Part shown: positions 41,306 through 52,439 of the stretch, piece by piece
Position numbering within the stretch: the first letter of the stretch is position 1
Layout of the letters: each line of letters begins with the position of its first letter
Assembly (NCBI GenBank): GCA_023053575.1
Contig: JAKZAP010000019.1
Location: 3,720,001-3,784,000 of the forward strand
Source of the DNA: Branchinecta lynchi
Taxonomy: Eukaryota; Arthropoda; Branchiopoda; Anostraca; Branchinectidae
Direction of reading: 5' to 3'
DNA length: 64,000 nt
Translations under genes and position numbers: made by a program
Notes under the pieces: model-generated
Databases searched by the model: none
Told to the model about the DNA's origin: nothing
What the model saw: only the letters and a program-made list of their open reading frames with translations

Positions 41306-41594
41306 GAGCGTGTTCCATAGCTACTACGCATGACGTCACGAATTTTGGCTTCTTGGCGTCAGGGCTGGAACGAATTTTTCGATTTCAGATAAAATATTGC
41401 GCCACGTGCTAATCAAGCCAATCACGTCACTTAGATCGTAGCTACGACGCTTATTACCCTCCCGGCGTGGTAAGCAAATAGTTACAATAGTTACTATTTC
41501 GAGAAGGTTGGAACGGTCACCGTAGTAACTTTTCACGAGATTGGAACGAAAATAATAACTGTAAGTTGCTAGTGTTAGTAGGGTACGTGGAACA
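41306..41594. mobile_element. R3 element, copy 1 (degenerate ends)
   Basis: Starts GAGCGTGTTCCATAGC, shares GACGTCACGAATT and AAGGTTGGAACGGTCA with 47856-48137, and ends near GTGGAACACT. The terminal duplication is not preserved. Confidence 0.6.
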
Positions 41595-42289
41595 CTAGGT
41601 CCGTATCCAGGAATTAATATCCGTGGAAGGGGGAGGGATCTCCTGAGTCTGACCAAAACGTACAAGAAAGAAATATACATCAGAGGACAAAGCCTGTAAA
41701 AAAAAAAAATAATGGGGGGTTAAGGGGGGGGTCCCTGTTAAAAAGCTATCTATGAGCCCTGGATATCCATTTCCGGACCTGCGGACGCCTATGATTTTTT
41801 TACTGAATTCATAAAAAAAAACAAAAAAAAACATGGAGCTATAACAAAAAAATTACAGAGTATATACAAACAAGTCTAAGCTTTTCCGCTTCTGTTTTTT
41901 TTTATGTTCGTGGATACGCCGTCACTAGCTTTTTACCTTTCGAGGAACTTTCCAGTGTTGCCATTGCAAATAATCGCAAAAAAGGCAGTGCTGCCTAGCG
42001 ACAACGTCGCTGTACCCAGGATTAATTAAGGATCCACTGGCTAATTTTTTTAATCCGCCTTTTTTTTCTGGCAACATTCAATCACTTCCCATGAAAATTG
42101 TAGCTTTTAATATGGTTCAACCAAAATTCCAAGCCTTAAACGCCAAATATAAATGACACACCCTTCGTCTAATTAGAGAAGACTGCGAAATGCGCCGCAG
42201 GCGAAAATTTTGGTAACACTGATGATAAAAGTGCTTTTTTGGGATTCTAAGATTACCCATTCAGCCCAGAGCTGTCTGGCGAAATGAAA
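41595..42289. other. Unassigned DNA
   Basis: Contains A and G homopolymers near 41698-41735 and 41812-41832. Open frames here have no supporting motif. Confidence 0.5.
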
Positions 42290-42780
42290 GGGGTGATCCA
42301 GTGAATCTCACCGAATTTAATTATGAAATGGACTGACCGAATGCGACCGAATTCGGTAAAGAATTAGACCAAATAAACAGGTTAAATGATGCGGACTGAA
42401 CAAAAGCTGGATGAATTATCGAATTCGGTCACGAATCAAAACCCAATGAATCTGATTAATGACCAGAATATGAAATGGACTGACCGGATGCGACAAAAAA
42501 GATAAGGACTTGAGAAAAGGCCGGTGAATGACCGAATTCGCTAACGAATGAGACCAAATAAACAGGTTAAATCACCGAATTCAAGAAATGACGGACCGAA
42601 TGCGGTGAAATCGATGCTGTCTGAACAAAAGCTGGATGAATTAGGAAATTCGATAAAGAAAGGGACCAATAAACACCTCAAATCAAACAATTTGGAAATG
42701 CGGGAACAAATAATTTTCATCACTGCTTCGCGGAAATGCCCGTTTTGACCGAATTTGACCGAAAATTTGACCTAATGCCC
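42290..42780. repeat. Degenerate tandem repeat, about 190-bp unit
   Basis: The stretch GACCAAATAAACAGGTTAAAT occurs near 42368 and 42552 (190 bp apart) and GAACAAAAGCTGGATGAATT near 42397 and 42621, among many ACCGAATTCGG and ACCGAATGCG words. Boundaries are diffuse. Confidence 0.7.
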
Positions 42781-42836
42781 AAAATAAGGGATGCCCCTGG
42801 GTATAGTTGATAAAAAGAATCGGAATTATAAATTAC

Positions 42837-42859
42837 CTTTAGAGACGTAGCAAAGGCTC
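42837..42859 (-). other. Possible 23-bp micro-exon
   Basis: TTTTTGCAG and GTAATT splice-like sites around GAGCCTTTGCTACG on the minus strand. If read with a 1-nt start it ends in phase 1, which fits the phase-1 start of the CBM14 exon at 41044. No homology support. Confidence 0.2.
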
Positions 42860-43240
42860 CTGCAAAAATAATATATATAATAGTGAATTAGTATTACAGT
42901 TTACCGACAAATTGACCACAAAGTAACTTTTCTTGTAGACAAACTGAACTGCATGGTGGCTTAATGCGACGAGATAGGATGTCTTACCAACTCAGTCCAC
43001 TAGCTCGATGCAAATCCGGCCGGACCGGAAAATGGCGATACTGCGGTTGCCTTTTGTCTGAGATATATTTTACTAATGGGAAGAAAAGAGAAAAATATGC
43101 CAGGATATTTTGTAACCTGAATAGATGATCTTAACCCGCCGGAGACTTCTAAGAAAAGGCCCGATGACAACGCCTTTGAAAAAAAGATCGGCAAGAAATA
43201 AAAAACAGAAATTAGAAAGGCGACGTTCCATTCATTCAAA
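42860..43240 (-). other. Open frame with signal-peptide-like start (43000-43239)
   Basis: ATG at 43239 on the minus strand gives MNEWNVAFLISVFYFLPIFF, a hydrophobic signal-peptide-like start, followed by about 60 residues with no domain. It could be the first exon of the CBM14 gene (same strand, 2.2 kb upstream), spliced at an internal GT, or chance. The rest of the interval has no support. Confidence 0.25.
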
Positions 43241-43242
43241 CA

Positions 43243-43315
43243 GTGTTTACAACGGATATGTCAGCTACGGTTCTTCATAAGCGATATTTCGGCGCTTCTT
43301 GTCAAAGTTGACGTT
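43243..43315. repeat. Relic of the foldback arm found at 2092-2329
   Basis: AACGGATATGTCAGCT and GCTTCTTGTCAA align in order with AACGGATACGTCAGCT and CCTTCTTGGCAA of the 2.1-kb hairpin arm. Confidence 0.45.
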
Positions 43316-43676
43316 CCCATGCCACAATCTTTTCCCCCTTTTTGTACAACAATAAGTGTACTGTTTTTTTTTGCAATTTCTTTGGCTACATTTGTAAATT
43401 GTTTTGCTACCATGTACGTTAATTTTGAAGTTGATATCACTATTTTACTTAATTTTTTGTACCCTCCTCTTGACTAGTTTGAGGGAAATAAACAGAGAAA
43501 ATAATAATACCAAAAACATTTCTAAAAATTAGAACATACCATATACGAACAGATAGAGTCCTAAGAGCATAATCTACTCCGTGGTTCAAAGGCTACTGTA
43601 GTCTGATCAGGTATTACAGAAGTGACATCAGGCTATCGGTACAGTCATAAACTCTAATTCAATCAATGAGACTTAA

Positions 43677-44336
43677 AGCACAATGGACACTTCTAATACT
43701 TTACTTTGTATTAAATGCTTCACAAATAAACATTTCCGACTTCCTTTAGAAGGCGCTACGAAAATCGGCCGTTTTCTTTTTGTCCCTTGTCTTTACCACT
43801 CTGGCATTTTGGCGATCCAAATCTTGGGAGCTGGGATATCGTGGCAGGGAATTCAAAAACTCCGAGCAATTCTTGATATAAAAGGATGTATTTGAGATGC
43901 CACCAAAGTCAAGCCGCAGATGCAGTTTACCTTATTGTTCTATTGTTTCATCAGAAGTTCCATTGCTTAAAGTGCCTAGTAAAAGTTGTTCTTTGTGGAA
44001 ATATGAAGCTTGATTAGCTTGCTTTATAAAATGTACCAGAATATGCAATAAGGTTATAAAAAATAACATAGCTACATCACTTAAAAACCAATATCCTATT
44101 CAAATCTGAATTATACAAGCTGATTTATGTATAAAGTAAAGATCTACTAAGTATTATAAGAAACATCACTTTTATCTTTGTCCAAGCTAGTAAATTGAGC
44201 ATGTACTGGCCCAAAAAATTACGCTTTGAATATCACAGAGAGGAAACTGTTGAAAAAGCTGCTGATCTAGAGGATAAGCATTGTTCCTAGGTTGTTACAG
44301 AGTGGGATTGGGGTAGTTTGATGTGCCCATTGATTT
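43677..44336. mobile_element. TTAA-specific non-autonomous transposon, copy 2
   Basis: TTAA at 43673-43676 and 44337-44340; ends AGCACAATGGACAC and, inverted, AAATCAATGGGCAC. It is 660 bp and aligns with copy 1 throughout, without MITE-1, so it provides the MITE-1 empty site. Confidence 0.8.
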
Positions 44337-44340
44337 TTAA

Positions 44341-46914
44341 GTCAGAACACAAAAATGACAATCAAAATTTGGTGGCAGGCGGCAAAACGCAAGAATTTAT
44401 AAGCCTTTAGGAGAGCAGCTTCTTTGGTCATATAGCCGCTGTGTCTGATGCGTGGTCACGTCGCTACTCCCAACCAACGACCTTTTAGGCAGTGGGAAGG
44501 AGATTGTCAGAAGCACCATGAGTCTCGACAATCGCGATTTTCGTTTGATAACGATAAAATGGTCGGAAATACATTTTCCCGGAAAACAGAAAACTTTTAT
44601 CGGCTGAGCACTCCGTAGTGAAATTCCGAAGGGTCAGAGACCGGGAGCCAGAAGTTACTTTGATTAGATTGGATGTGTGAAAAAGTGGGGAAAGTCAAGC
44701 AAAAGAGATGCAGTCCGGAACAAAAAATAGACCTTCAGCCTATCAAGTTTTCCCGAAATGATAAGCAACATCTTGAAGCTTCTCATGCCCTTATCTTTCA
44801 TTTTTTTTTTTTTTTAGAGGTGTCTGCAGCCCTCGAAGCTTTTGGCGAACTTTGCGCTGCTTGACTTGCAAACTTGGCTTGGCTGAAAGACTACTAAAAA
44901 GTCGAAGGTGCCAAATGAAACAATGGCGAAGGGTGGACGTTTCTGAAGCTTATGATTTCATTGGGGGGCTAATGATACTTTAAAAGGCAGAATAAGTACG
45001 GGAGACCCCCTAAAAGTCACCGCTCTGTTGACATTTCAACGATCGTGCTGCGAAAAATTCCTCCTGAAATTTCACCTCGTATTATGTTTTTCTCAGGAGA
45101 AAAAGATAACATTACGTAAATGTACTTTATGCCAGACAATATGCATCAAAAGCTGATGTATACTGTGAAATTTTGTGTCTCTCAACCCAACTACTCTTTG
45201 TTTGCTTACATCCACGTGGTAACTACTCACCGTCTAGTGTTTGTAGTCTGGGGTTCAAACGCTGGGCAGCGGGTCCGTCGAACTGGTCAGTAACCACCCA
45301 GAAGTCCAAACCACACCAGTGATCCTCAGGAAGAAGGAGAAAAGGTCTCAATAACGATTCAACTCAACAACTCATATTATGTGTCAATCAATCACGGCGC
45401 TCGTTTGGGAAAGCTGTGGTGCCACTTCCGGCTCTTCTGCTAGGTACAGGGCGATTTTGCATCGGCAAGTAGAGTTAGTCATCAAGAGTATTTTCAACGA
45501 CACGCTTTGAAGGGAGTTTTCTATCTTTCCGACTGCTAAAGTCTTTACTTCCACCAAAGAATGGGCCCATAATCTCTCAGTCACCTGCACCAAACCTCTT
45601 CATTCAACCTATTCTTGACAGTCAACAACAATAACACAGAAGGTCTTAGCAGAACAACTGCTTCCGCTGTCATTGTAGTAAACGAAGTCCCACGAATACC
45701 CCCCACCACCACACACACACAAACACACACAGAACGTTCTGTTAACTCATCAACCCGTCTTGGACCACCAAGAATCTGTCTATACACGATCACTTTAGTT
45801 TTAATAATGATTTGCACTTCTCAACCATTTTGATAGTACGCCAACCAGACAGATGCAGCGACGAAGTCCATCCTCTTTTTCTCTTGAAAATCCCCAATTC
45901 ACCGGTAAGATACTGTCGTCTACTAGCGTGGGAGGGGGTACGGGGTGTAAGTAGATTATCAAACACAAGCCTTATCGTCGCGCTATAGCACTGAAACATG
46001 ATGTTGCGTGTTAAATTAATCACCTCACTGCTTGTCTTTTAACCATGCTGGGAGAACCTTCCAGAGAAAACAGAAGGAGAAAGACGACTAATTATTAAGT
46101 ACCTTCAATTACAGCTTGGAGCAATTGAAGGATTTTTCATACGGCAGCACCGCTCAGATTTTACATGAATGGCTTAGTAATACATGAATGGAAAGATACA
46201 ATCGCACCACAAATCGTATTTTTTAGTCGTATGGCTACGAAGAAATTTCTAGTCGTATGTTTCACATTTAGAGTTGTTTGTTCTGTGTTTGCCAGAATGA
46301 CAGTCGTATGTTTGAGCTTGCCAGAATGACGTCAACCGCGAATTTCGCCTGAAAAGTCCCGTTTCTTGTTGTACTTTTCTAGTCGCAAATCGTAAAAGTA
46401 TGTTCTAGTTGTAAGTTAAACATAGTCTATAACGATTCTATTTTTGGTGTTCCCAGACCCAGAAAAAGTTTAGTTTCAATTATGAAATAAGCGTGTTTTT
46501 GTGTTCAGAAGCTTCGAGCCATCTCTCTTTGCAGATTTCTTCCCAAAAGTAGATACATAGATGGCACCAACACACACCCAAACAGGATTCAACAACGAAG
46601 ATGGCATTGGCGGCGGATACGCCGAGAACCGAGCCGTGCTTTTTCAACGCCAGGGAATATGTAAAAAGGGTCATTCATTCCCCTCTGAACACACAAGGTG
46701 AGATCGCTCCACTTAATTTGTTATTTTACAATACGCCTCCCACTTCTAGATTTATTTTCCTGACCTTTCTAGCGGTTATTACTCGTCAGTTCTTTTACAC
46801 CAACTCAAGTTTCAAAGAATAAATCACGTAAGCTTATTTTGCACGGTCAACGAGCCAATTAAATAAGATCCCTTAGAACAAAGTCGCCAATGCTGTCGGC
46901 CAGTCAGTAATAAA
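44341..46914. other. Unassigned DNA
   Basis: No recognisable gene or TE boundary. Minor features: T run at 44801-44814, CA-rich microsatellite at 45708-45730, and an AGTCGTATG word that recurs four times at 46220-46310. Confidence 0.5.
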
Positions 46915-47170
46915 GCTCCGCGATTTTTCGTCAAAATAGTTGATTTTTTTCATGGAAATAGTCGTTTTTTCTGAAAATTGGTCGATTTTTCGAAAAAAAA
47001 GTTGGTTTTTCTGAAGATCAGTCAATTTTTTTTTTAAATTTCATTTTCGCTCTTCCAAACAGTATTTTTTTCTGCAGAAAAAGTCGGTAAAATGTCCAGC
47101 CAGTCGGTAAATTCCGCGTCCCCCCCCCCAAACAAAAATATTTTGGCTAGTAACGCCTCTGAGCAGCATA
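46915..47170 (-). repeat. Repeat R4, copy 2 (inverted)
   Basis: On the minus strand AGAGGCGTTACTAGC, a G10 run, then ACTG/GACTG and AAAAA units in the same order as 1815-2040. It is next to the hAT element. Confidence 0.65.
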
Positions 47171-47328
47171 ATAAACAACGAGTGCTGCATAATGGTTCTA
47201 ACAGCCAATCAGACGTTCGCAGTTCTAAGGGATAAACTTCAACCCGGACCCCGCCCCAAAACAATGTCTTCCCTCGAAGGAAAGCAAGATTTCAAAAACA
47301 AAAACTATTCGGGGGGTTCTGATCCAAC

Positions 47329-47707
47329 TAGTGTTGGGTGATATTTTTATTTTTGTATTTATCGATATGACGATATTTTCGCTTTCGATATTCGATAATC
47401 GATATCGATATATCGGTACCATGTTTCGCTAGAGTATATGTCTAGTTTTGCAAAAATTTAAGAGTAAAATTGTCGTAAGAAAGCAACTCGCATGAACTCA
47501 AACTTCGAACAAATAGAAAATGAATTGCGCAGAACATATTGTTCCAGTTTCGGATATATAAATTTAACTTGTGTTGGAAGACTTATAATAATTATAAATC
47601 AACAAATATCGATTTCGATATCGATATGTGCGTTTCGATATTCGATATCGATATTTGGTCCGATATACCAATATATCGTTATCGATATCGAACATCACCC
47701 GACACTA
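47329..47707. mobile_element. hAT-type MITE (379 bp)
   Basis: The 8-bp duplication GATCCAAC occurs at 47321-47328 and 47708-47715. Ends are TAGTGTTGGGTGAT and, inverted, TAGTGTCGGGTGAT, which fit the hAT terminal consensus TA-GNG. The subterminal parts are packed with GATATCGATATCG words, giving strong secondary structure. No transposase is encoded. Confidence 0.9.
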
Positions 47708-47855
47708 GATCCAACCACTCTTCTGTGAACACCGACCCGACTAGGAATTAGAGGAAAATATTACCGTAAGTTTTCTCCTAGATATACATCATCATAACCA
47801 CAAGGCCAAGTCACCACCGCCTCTTCAACTTATCCTCACCATCAACTTACAGTAT

Positions 47856-48137
47856 GAGCGTGTTCCATCCTACTTACTGTAGTTACTCGCTTGACGTCAC
47901 GAATTCTGGCTTTTTGCCGACAAGGCTGGACCGATTTTTCTATTTTCCAGCAGAATATCATGCCACGGGCGAATCCGACCGATCACATTACAGAGATCTG
48001 TAGTTATTACGCTTACTACGCTACCGAGCGTGGTAAGCAAATAGTTACTATTAGCTACTATTTCGAGAAGGTTGGAACGGTCAGCGTACTAACTTTTGGT
48101 GAGGTTGGAACTATTTGTAGAAGGGTAGAAAAGGCTC
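47856..48137. mobile_element. R3 element, copy 2
   Basis: TAT is duplicated at 47853-47855 and 48138-48140. Ends are GAGCGTGTTCCATCC and (inverted) GAGCCTTTTCTACCC. It shares its body with 41306-41594 and 61590-61851. It is a 282-bp MITE. Confidence 0.75.
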
Positions 48138-48140
48138 TAT

Positions 48141-49066
48141 TTATTAAAGGACTATCAAAATTAATCAACACTCTTTCTTCCATATTTATTAAGGTTTTCT
48201 AAAGTAAAACAATTCTTGTGTCTGGAGTGATCGTAAGGTTTATATAGGCCATAGGAAGCTGGTAGACTGTTACCATAGCAGATAAGAAAGAGAACGAATA
48301 CGCAGGCGACTACACGCTACCATATTCTACGTTACCCTCCACGCCAGCTCCGAGTTCAACGCTACTCTAGCCAACGGCTCTTCACTGAGCCGTTAACTCA
48401 CGGTACCGAAGCTCAGTAGACCTTACTGGGGTCACCAACCTCCCTTCACCGTCTGTTGCGGACTCGTCCCCAAAGAGGAGCCTTATAACCGTACCCTGAT
48501 CGTCTGTCAATGTTCTAAGAAAGGTCTCATCAGCTGACGTACCTATTGGCTTGACAAACATAGGAATAAGTTAGTGTGATGGTAAAGGAATGGATATATT
48601 TTATCACGCTCCTGTTTACGTCGTATTATGGTGCTAGTAGAAGATCAGGTTGCCGGCAAGATTTAGATAGATCCACCTTGATATCCATCGCAATAAAGGT
48701 ATGATATCTCGGTTAGTTTTAAAGGGTTTGTTCGTAAATGGGGTTCTTATTCTGAGGGCTGCGTTAAAGCTAATCCTTACTGTGTGCGGACAAATTCCTG
48801 TCTTTACCTTTAAGTTTTGATTTTGTAGGGGCTTGTATGAACCGTCAAAGAATACCTTGCTTCTTTAAGCGTACATTTTGCAAGCTGCATTTAACCATTA
48901 GTCCGAAGCAGAGGGGTTTCTGGAAATGTGCGGCAGGTTTACTGTATCTTTACGTTCAGAAGGTGAGATGTCCTGCTAAAGTTACTGTCACTTTTCTTCT
49001 GAAAGTAGTTAAGCATTCTTCGGATGGTTATTATAACTTATATCAGGGACCCATAAATGTCCTCTA
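48141..49066. other. Unassigned DNA upstream of LINE-A copy 2
   Basis: An open frame at 48837-49067 has no recognisable domain and is not counted as a gene. May hold LINE-A 5' UTR. Confidence 0.45.
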
Positions 49067-49397
49067 ATGACTCGCCATTAAGGGGCTTGTCATTCCCTAT
49101 GCTTCTTTGCTCTGTTGCCCGAGCCTCACCTAGTTTCCAAAAATTCCGCTTGGGTCGAATCGGCGTTCTTGCTTAGATAGACAAAATTGCAAGTATGCCA
49201 CCAGGTACCTTAGCTAGGACAAAAGATCCAGGATATTCTTCCATTACAGAGAAATATTCCTAGTTCGGCACAAAAGCTGCAAAAAATTTTGTCTATCTGG
49301 ATTTTATCCCCGTGGGTACTTCTCGAACTATCTGACGCTCGGTCAAGAGCGCATCAGAAATCTCTTATTGACAAGCCCCCTGAATGGCGAGTCATTC
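49067..49397. repeat. Inverted repeat spanning the LINE-A ORF1 start
   Basis: AATGACTCGCCATT and AGGGGCTTGTCA (49067-49095) mirror TTGACAAGCCCCC and AATGGCGAGTCATT (49369-49397), the second arm containing the ORF1 start codon. An inner pair, TAGATAGACAAAATTGCA (49173) and TGCAAAAAATTTTGTCTATC (49278), also mirrors. The spacer is about 275 bp. Confidence 0.7.
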
Positions 49398-50240
49398 CAC
49401 CCCTGTAGAAATAGCCAAAGATAAAAGTAACCTGGTTTCGTGCCTTCCTGGGACAATCGTTGCCGCTCTAACGAAAGAGTGTCCTGATTTTGTTAGCACA
49501 AGATCGGGCAAGACCAGTAAAACCCCTGTTCTGGCAGAAATTTACTCGATGTTATTACAAGCTGATCGGTCATCTCTATCTACATTCGTTGCTGCGGATC
49601 TCAAGCGCCTTCCCGCTTTGAAAATCACTCATTTTGACCTAGCAACTGTGCTTGCGTCATACGATAATATCAAGTCGGAGGTGGACTCCCTGAGGCAACT
49701 TGTACAGAGCTTAGTTGACGCTCAGGCATGCGCGCAGAGCGCACCATCTAGTGTTTAAGTTGTTGAGAACCCAACTGATTGTACTCCACCGCTAATCATC
49801 CCTGAAGTTAGCGCTCAAGCATACTCGGTGCCCGTCGAAATTGTTGGAAAGGGTGGAGATAATCGCCGATCTTACACAGAGTCGGTACAAGGTGAGGCTC
49901 CCCGTTCTGATGCGGAAGGTTTCTTTCCAGTACGATCCAGAAAGCAACCTCGATGTGATGCTAATAGCAAAGGCGGACCTGCGACGAAGTCCACTGTGGT
50001 TGGGGCCTCTTTCAAGAAGTGTCCCCTTCAATCTACGGCAGCGATTCGTAAGTAAAAAATCTTTGTCTCCAGGTTTGCCCCGAAGACAACGGTTATACTG
50101 AGGTGACAAACTTTTTGTCGAGGTCTCTTCGCTGCAGTGTAGAGTGCCATCAGCTACAGACGAAGTCTGAGTCTTACCGTTCGTTTAAAATTGAGCTGCA
50201 TAGCATTTACCAGGCTCGAGCTCTATCTCCTGATCTCTGG
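49384..50240 (+). pseudogene. LINE-A copy 2 ORF1
   Basis: ATG at 49384 begins ORF1 (MASHSTPVEIAKDKSNLVSC). The frame ends at 49758 with a TAA where copy 1 reads a coding triplet, then continues in other frames as VEIVGKGGDNRRSY and a KTTVTKVTN-like RRM region. The foldback element then cuts it after the PDLW motif. An RNA-binding role is inferred from the position and RRM-like pattern. Confidence 0.75.
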
Positions 50241-51369
50241 GGATCGACTAAAAGCAGGAAAGGAAAGGCAAGAGAAAAGCAGGAAAGAATACTAAAACCA
50301 GGAAGGGCAAACCAAAACGAGGAAAGAATTACCAGGAATCGAGGATTCAAAAAACTGGCAAGCCTTTCCTCTGTTTAGTATCCCGTGAGGGTCGTAAACT
50401 TCCATTTGTAACAGTTCACCTTTTGCTGCTTTAACTATTCAAAAAAACTGGCACGCTGTGCCGTGCTTTTCCTCAGTTTAGTTTCTCGTGAGGAGTCGGC
50501 AACTTACATTTGTAAAAGTTCACCTTTTCCTCCTTTTAGTACCTTGTCGGTAGGCGATCATGAGTCCAGCGAGGGGTCGGAAACTAAGATATTTAAGTCT
50601 ACCATTTCTTTCCTGGTTTTAGTACCTTGTCACGGAGAGTACCAAAACGACGAAAGAAATTAGGAATTCTAAAAAACTGGCAAGCCTTTCCTCTGTTTAG
50701 TATCGCGTGAGGGGTGAGCAAAAAACGTTTGTAAAAGTTCGTCTTTTAGTATTAGAAAAAACTGGCAAGCTGTGCCGTGCTTTTCCTCTGTTTAGTATCT
50801 CGTGAGGTGTCGGCAACTTACGCTTGTAAAAGTTCACCCTTTTCTCCTTTTAGTCCCTCACGGGATACTAGGAAAGGCTTGCCAGTTTTTTTCGTATACT
50901 GAAAGGAGGAAAAGGTGAACTTGGAAGCTGCCGACCCATCACGAGATACTAAACAGAGGAAAGGCTTCCCAGTTTTTTTGAATACTAAAAAGAGGAAAAG
51001 GTGAACTTTAACAAATGAAAGTTGCCGACCCCTCACGGGATACTAAACAGAGGAAAGGCTTGCCAGTTTTTTCGAATACTAAAAGGAGGAAAAGATGAAC
51101 TTTAACAAACGGAAGTTGCCGACCCCTCACGGGATACTAAGCAGAGGAAAGGCTTACCAGTTTTTTTCGAATACTAAAAGGAGGAAAAGGTGAACTATAA
51201 CAAATGGAAGTTGCCGACCCCTCACGGGATACTAAGCAGAGGAAAGGCTTGCCAGTTTTTCGAATCCTCGATTCCTGGTAATTCTTTCCTCGTTTTAGTT
51301 TGCCCTTCCTGGTTTTAGTATTCTTTCCTGCTTTTCTCTTGCTTTTCCTTTCCTGCTTTCAGTCGATCC
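50241..51369. mobile_element. Foldback element (1129 bp) with tandem repeats in its arms, 11-bp TSD
   Basis: Ends GGATCGACTAAAAGCAGG and, inverted, GGATCGACTGAAAGCAGG. The 11-bp duplication CTGATCTCTGG lies at 50230-50240 and 51370-51380. LINE-A copy 1 has a single CCAGAGATCAG (minus) at 479-489. The two arms are inverted copies made of 90-110 bp tandem units that contain AAAACTGGCAAGCCTTTCCT, TAGTATCCCGTGAGGGGT and GTAAAAGTTCACCTTTTCC. No coding region. An 11-bp duplication with long repetitive arms points to a foldback/Mutator-like element. Confidence 0.9.
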
Positions 51370-51454
51370 CTGATCTCTGGCCTGCTGGGATCCTTATCCG
51401 AAAATTTTTCTAGCCGAGGCCCACAGAGCAGGCTTCTAGCTCCACTGAAAACCA

Positions 51455-52435
51455 ATGAGTGTTATCCGTATCGCTAGCTACAACTGCCACTCGATCAAGT
51501 GGAATGTCGAGGCAGTAAAGGCACTTTGTGATGAATCAGACAGAGTGTTTTTACAAGAAACCATGCTATTTGACTTTGACCTGCCCTACATGAATACGAT
51601 TCATGGAGATTTCACGGCGTATGGTGTTGCAGGCACCAGAGCTAGTGATGGTTTAATAAAAGGTAGACCCAAGGGAGGCCTTGGAATCCTGCGTCGTCAG
51701 CAGTTTAAGGGAATGCTGTCTTTTCCATTTCCAGCTAATGACAGACTTCAGCCAGTGGTGGTAACTAATGGTGACAAGCGTATATTGTTCGTGAACACTT
51801 ATATGCCTTTTTACTCGATTGATAATATTCCTGAGTTTACACTATATATTGGGAAGTTAATTTCTCTACTGCAGGAAGACTTTTCGTATATTTTTTTCGT
51901 TGGGGACTTCAACGCTGATGCGCTGGAAAAGTCACAATCTTTTTATGAGCTTGAGCTGGTCATGAAGGAAAACCAACTCTGCCTGTTGGATGTTGAATAC
52001 CTGAGTTCTACATCCTTGACATACATGAGTGCAGCTGGCTCAACTTCATGGCTGGATCCTGTTGCATGCTCCTTATCTCTAAGGAGTTATTTGAGCCATG
52101 TAAATATTAGATATGATATTTTTGGGACTGACCATTTTCCCTTAGTTTTCGAGACTAGGTTGCTTTGTCCAAGCACTGATATCCAGCAGAGGTCGTGTTC
52201 TCCTTCCGTTTCCCCCCCGGTGGTGGCTTGGGATAAAACGACTAACGAGCAATTATATGCTTACCCTGGTGGTGTAGAATCTATACTTAGGGATCTACAA
52301 CGTAATTATCCTGCCCCCTGTGGTGATGGGTCTTGTGGCGATGCTGGTCAACGAGCTAATCTGATAACCCTTTACATTTCAGTAATAACAATCCTTCTTG
52401 GCAGTGATTGCGAAAACCTACCCTATGCAGGTTGA
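51455..52435 (+). pseudogene. LINE-A endonuclease
   Basis: A 326-codon open frame with the motifs of apurinic-like endonucleases: RIASYNCHSIKWNVEA (Asn), VFLQETMLFDFDLPYM (Glu), RPKGGLGILRRQ, YMPFYSIDNIPEFTLY, FVGDFNADALEKSQ (metal-binding Asp/Asn), STSWLDPVACSLSL and IFGTDHFPLVF (Asp-His, with Thr in place of the usual Ser). It would nick target DNA. ORF1 ends at about 51430 in another frame. The frame runs into RT codons after 52435 via a frameshift. Confidence 0.88.
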
Positions 52436-52439
52436 GTAT

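Noticed and set aside
45240..45300. GGTTCAAAC word resembling a tRNA B box
   Set aside because: No A box at the right distance and no cloverleaf can be drawn.
48837..49067. 76-codon plus-strand open frame upstream of LINE-A
   Set aside because: No domain. It may be part of the LINE's 5' UTR.
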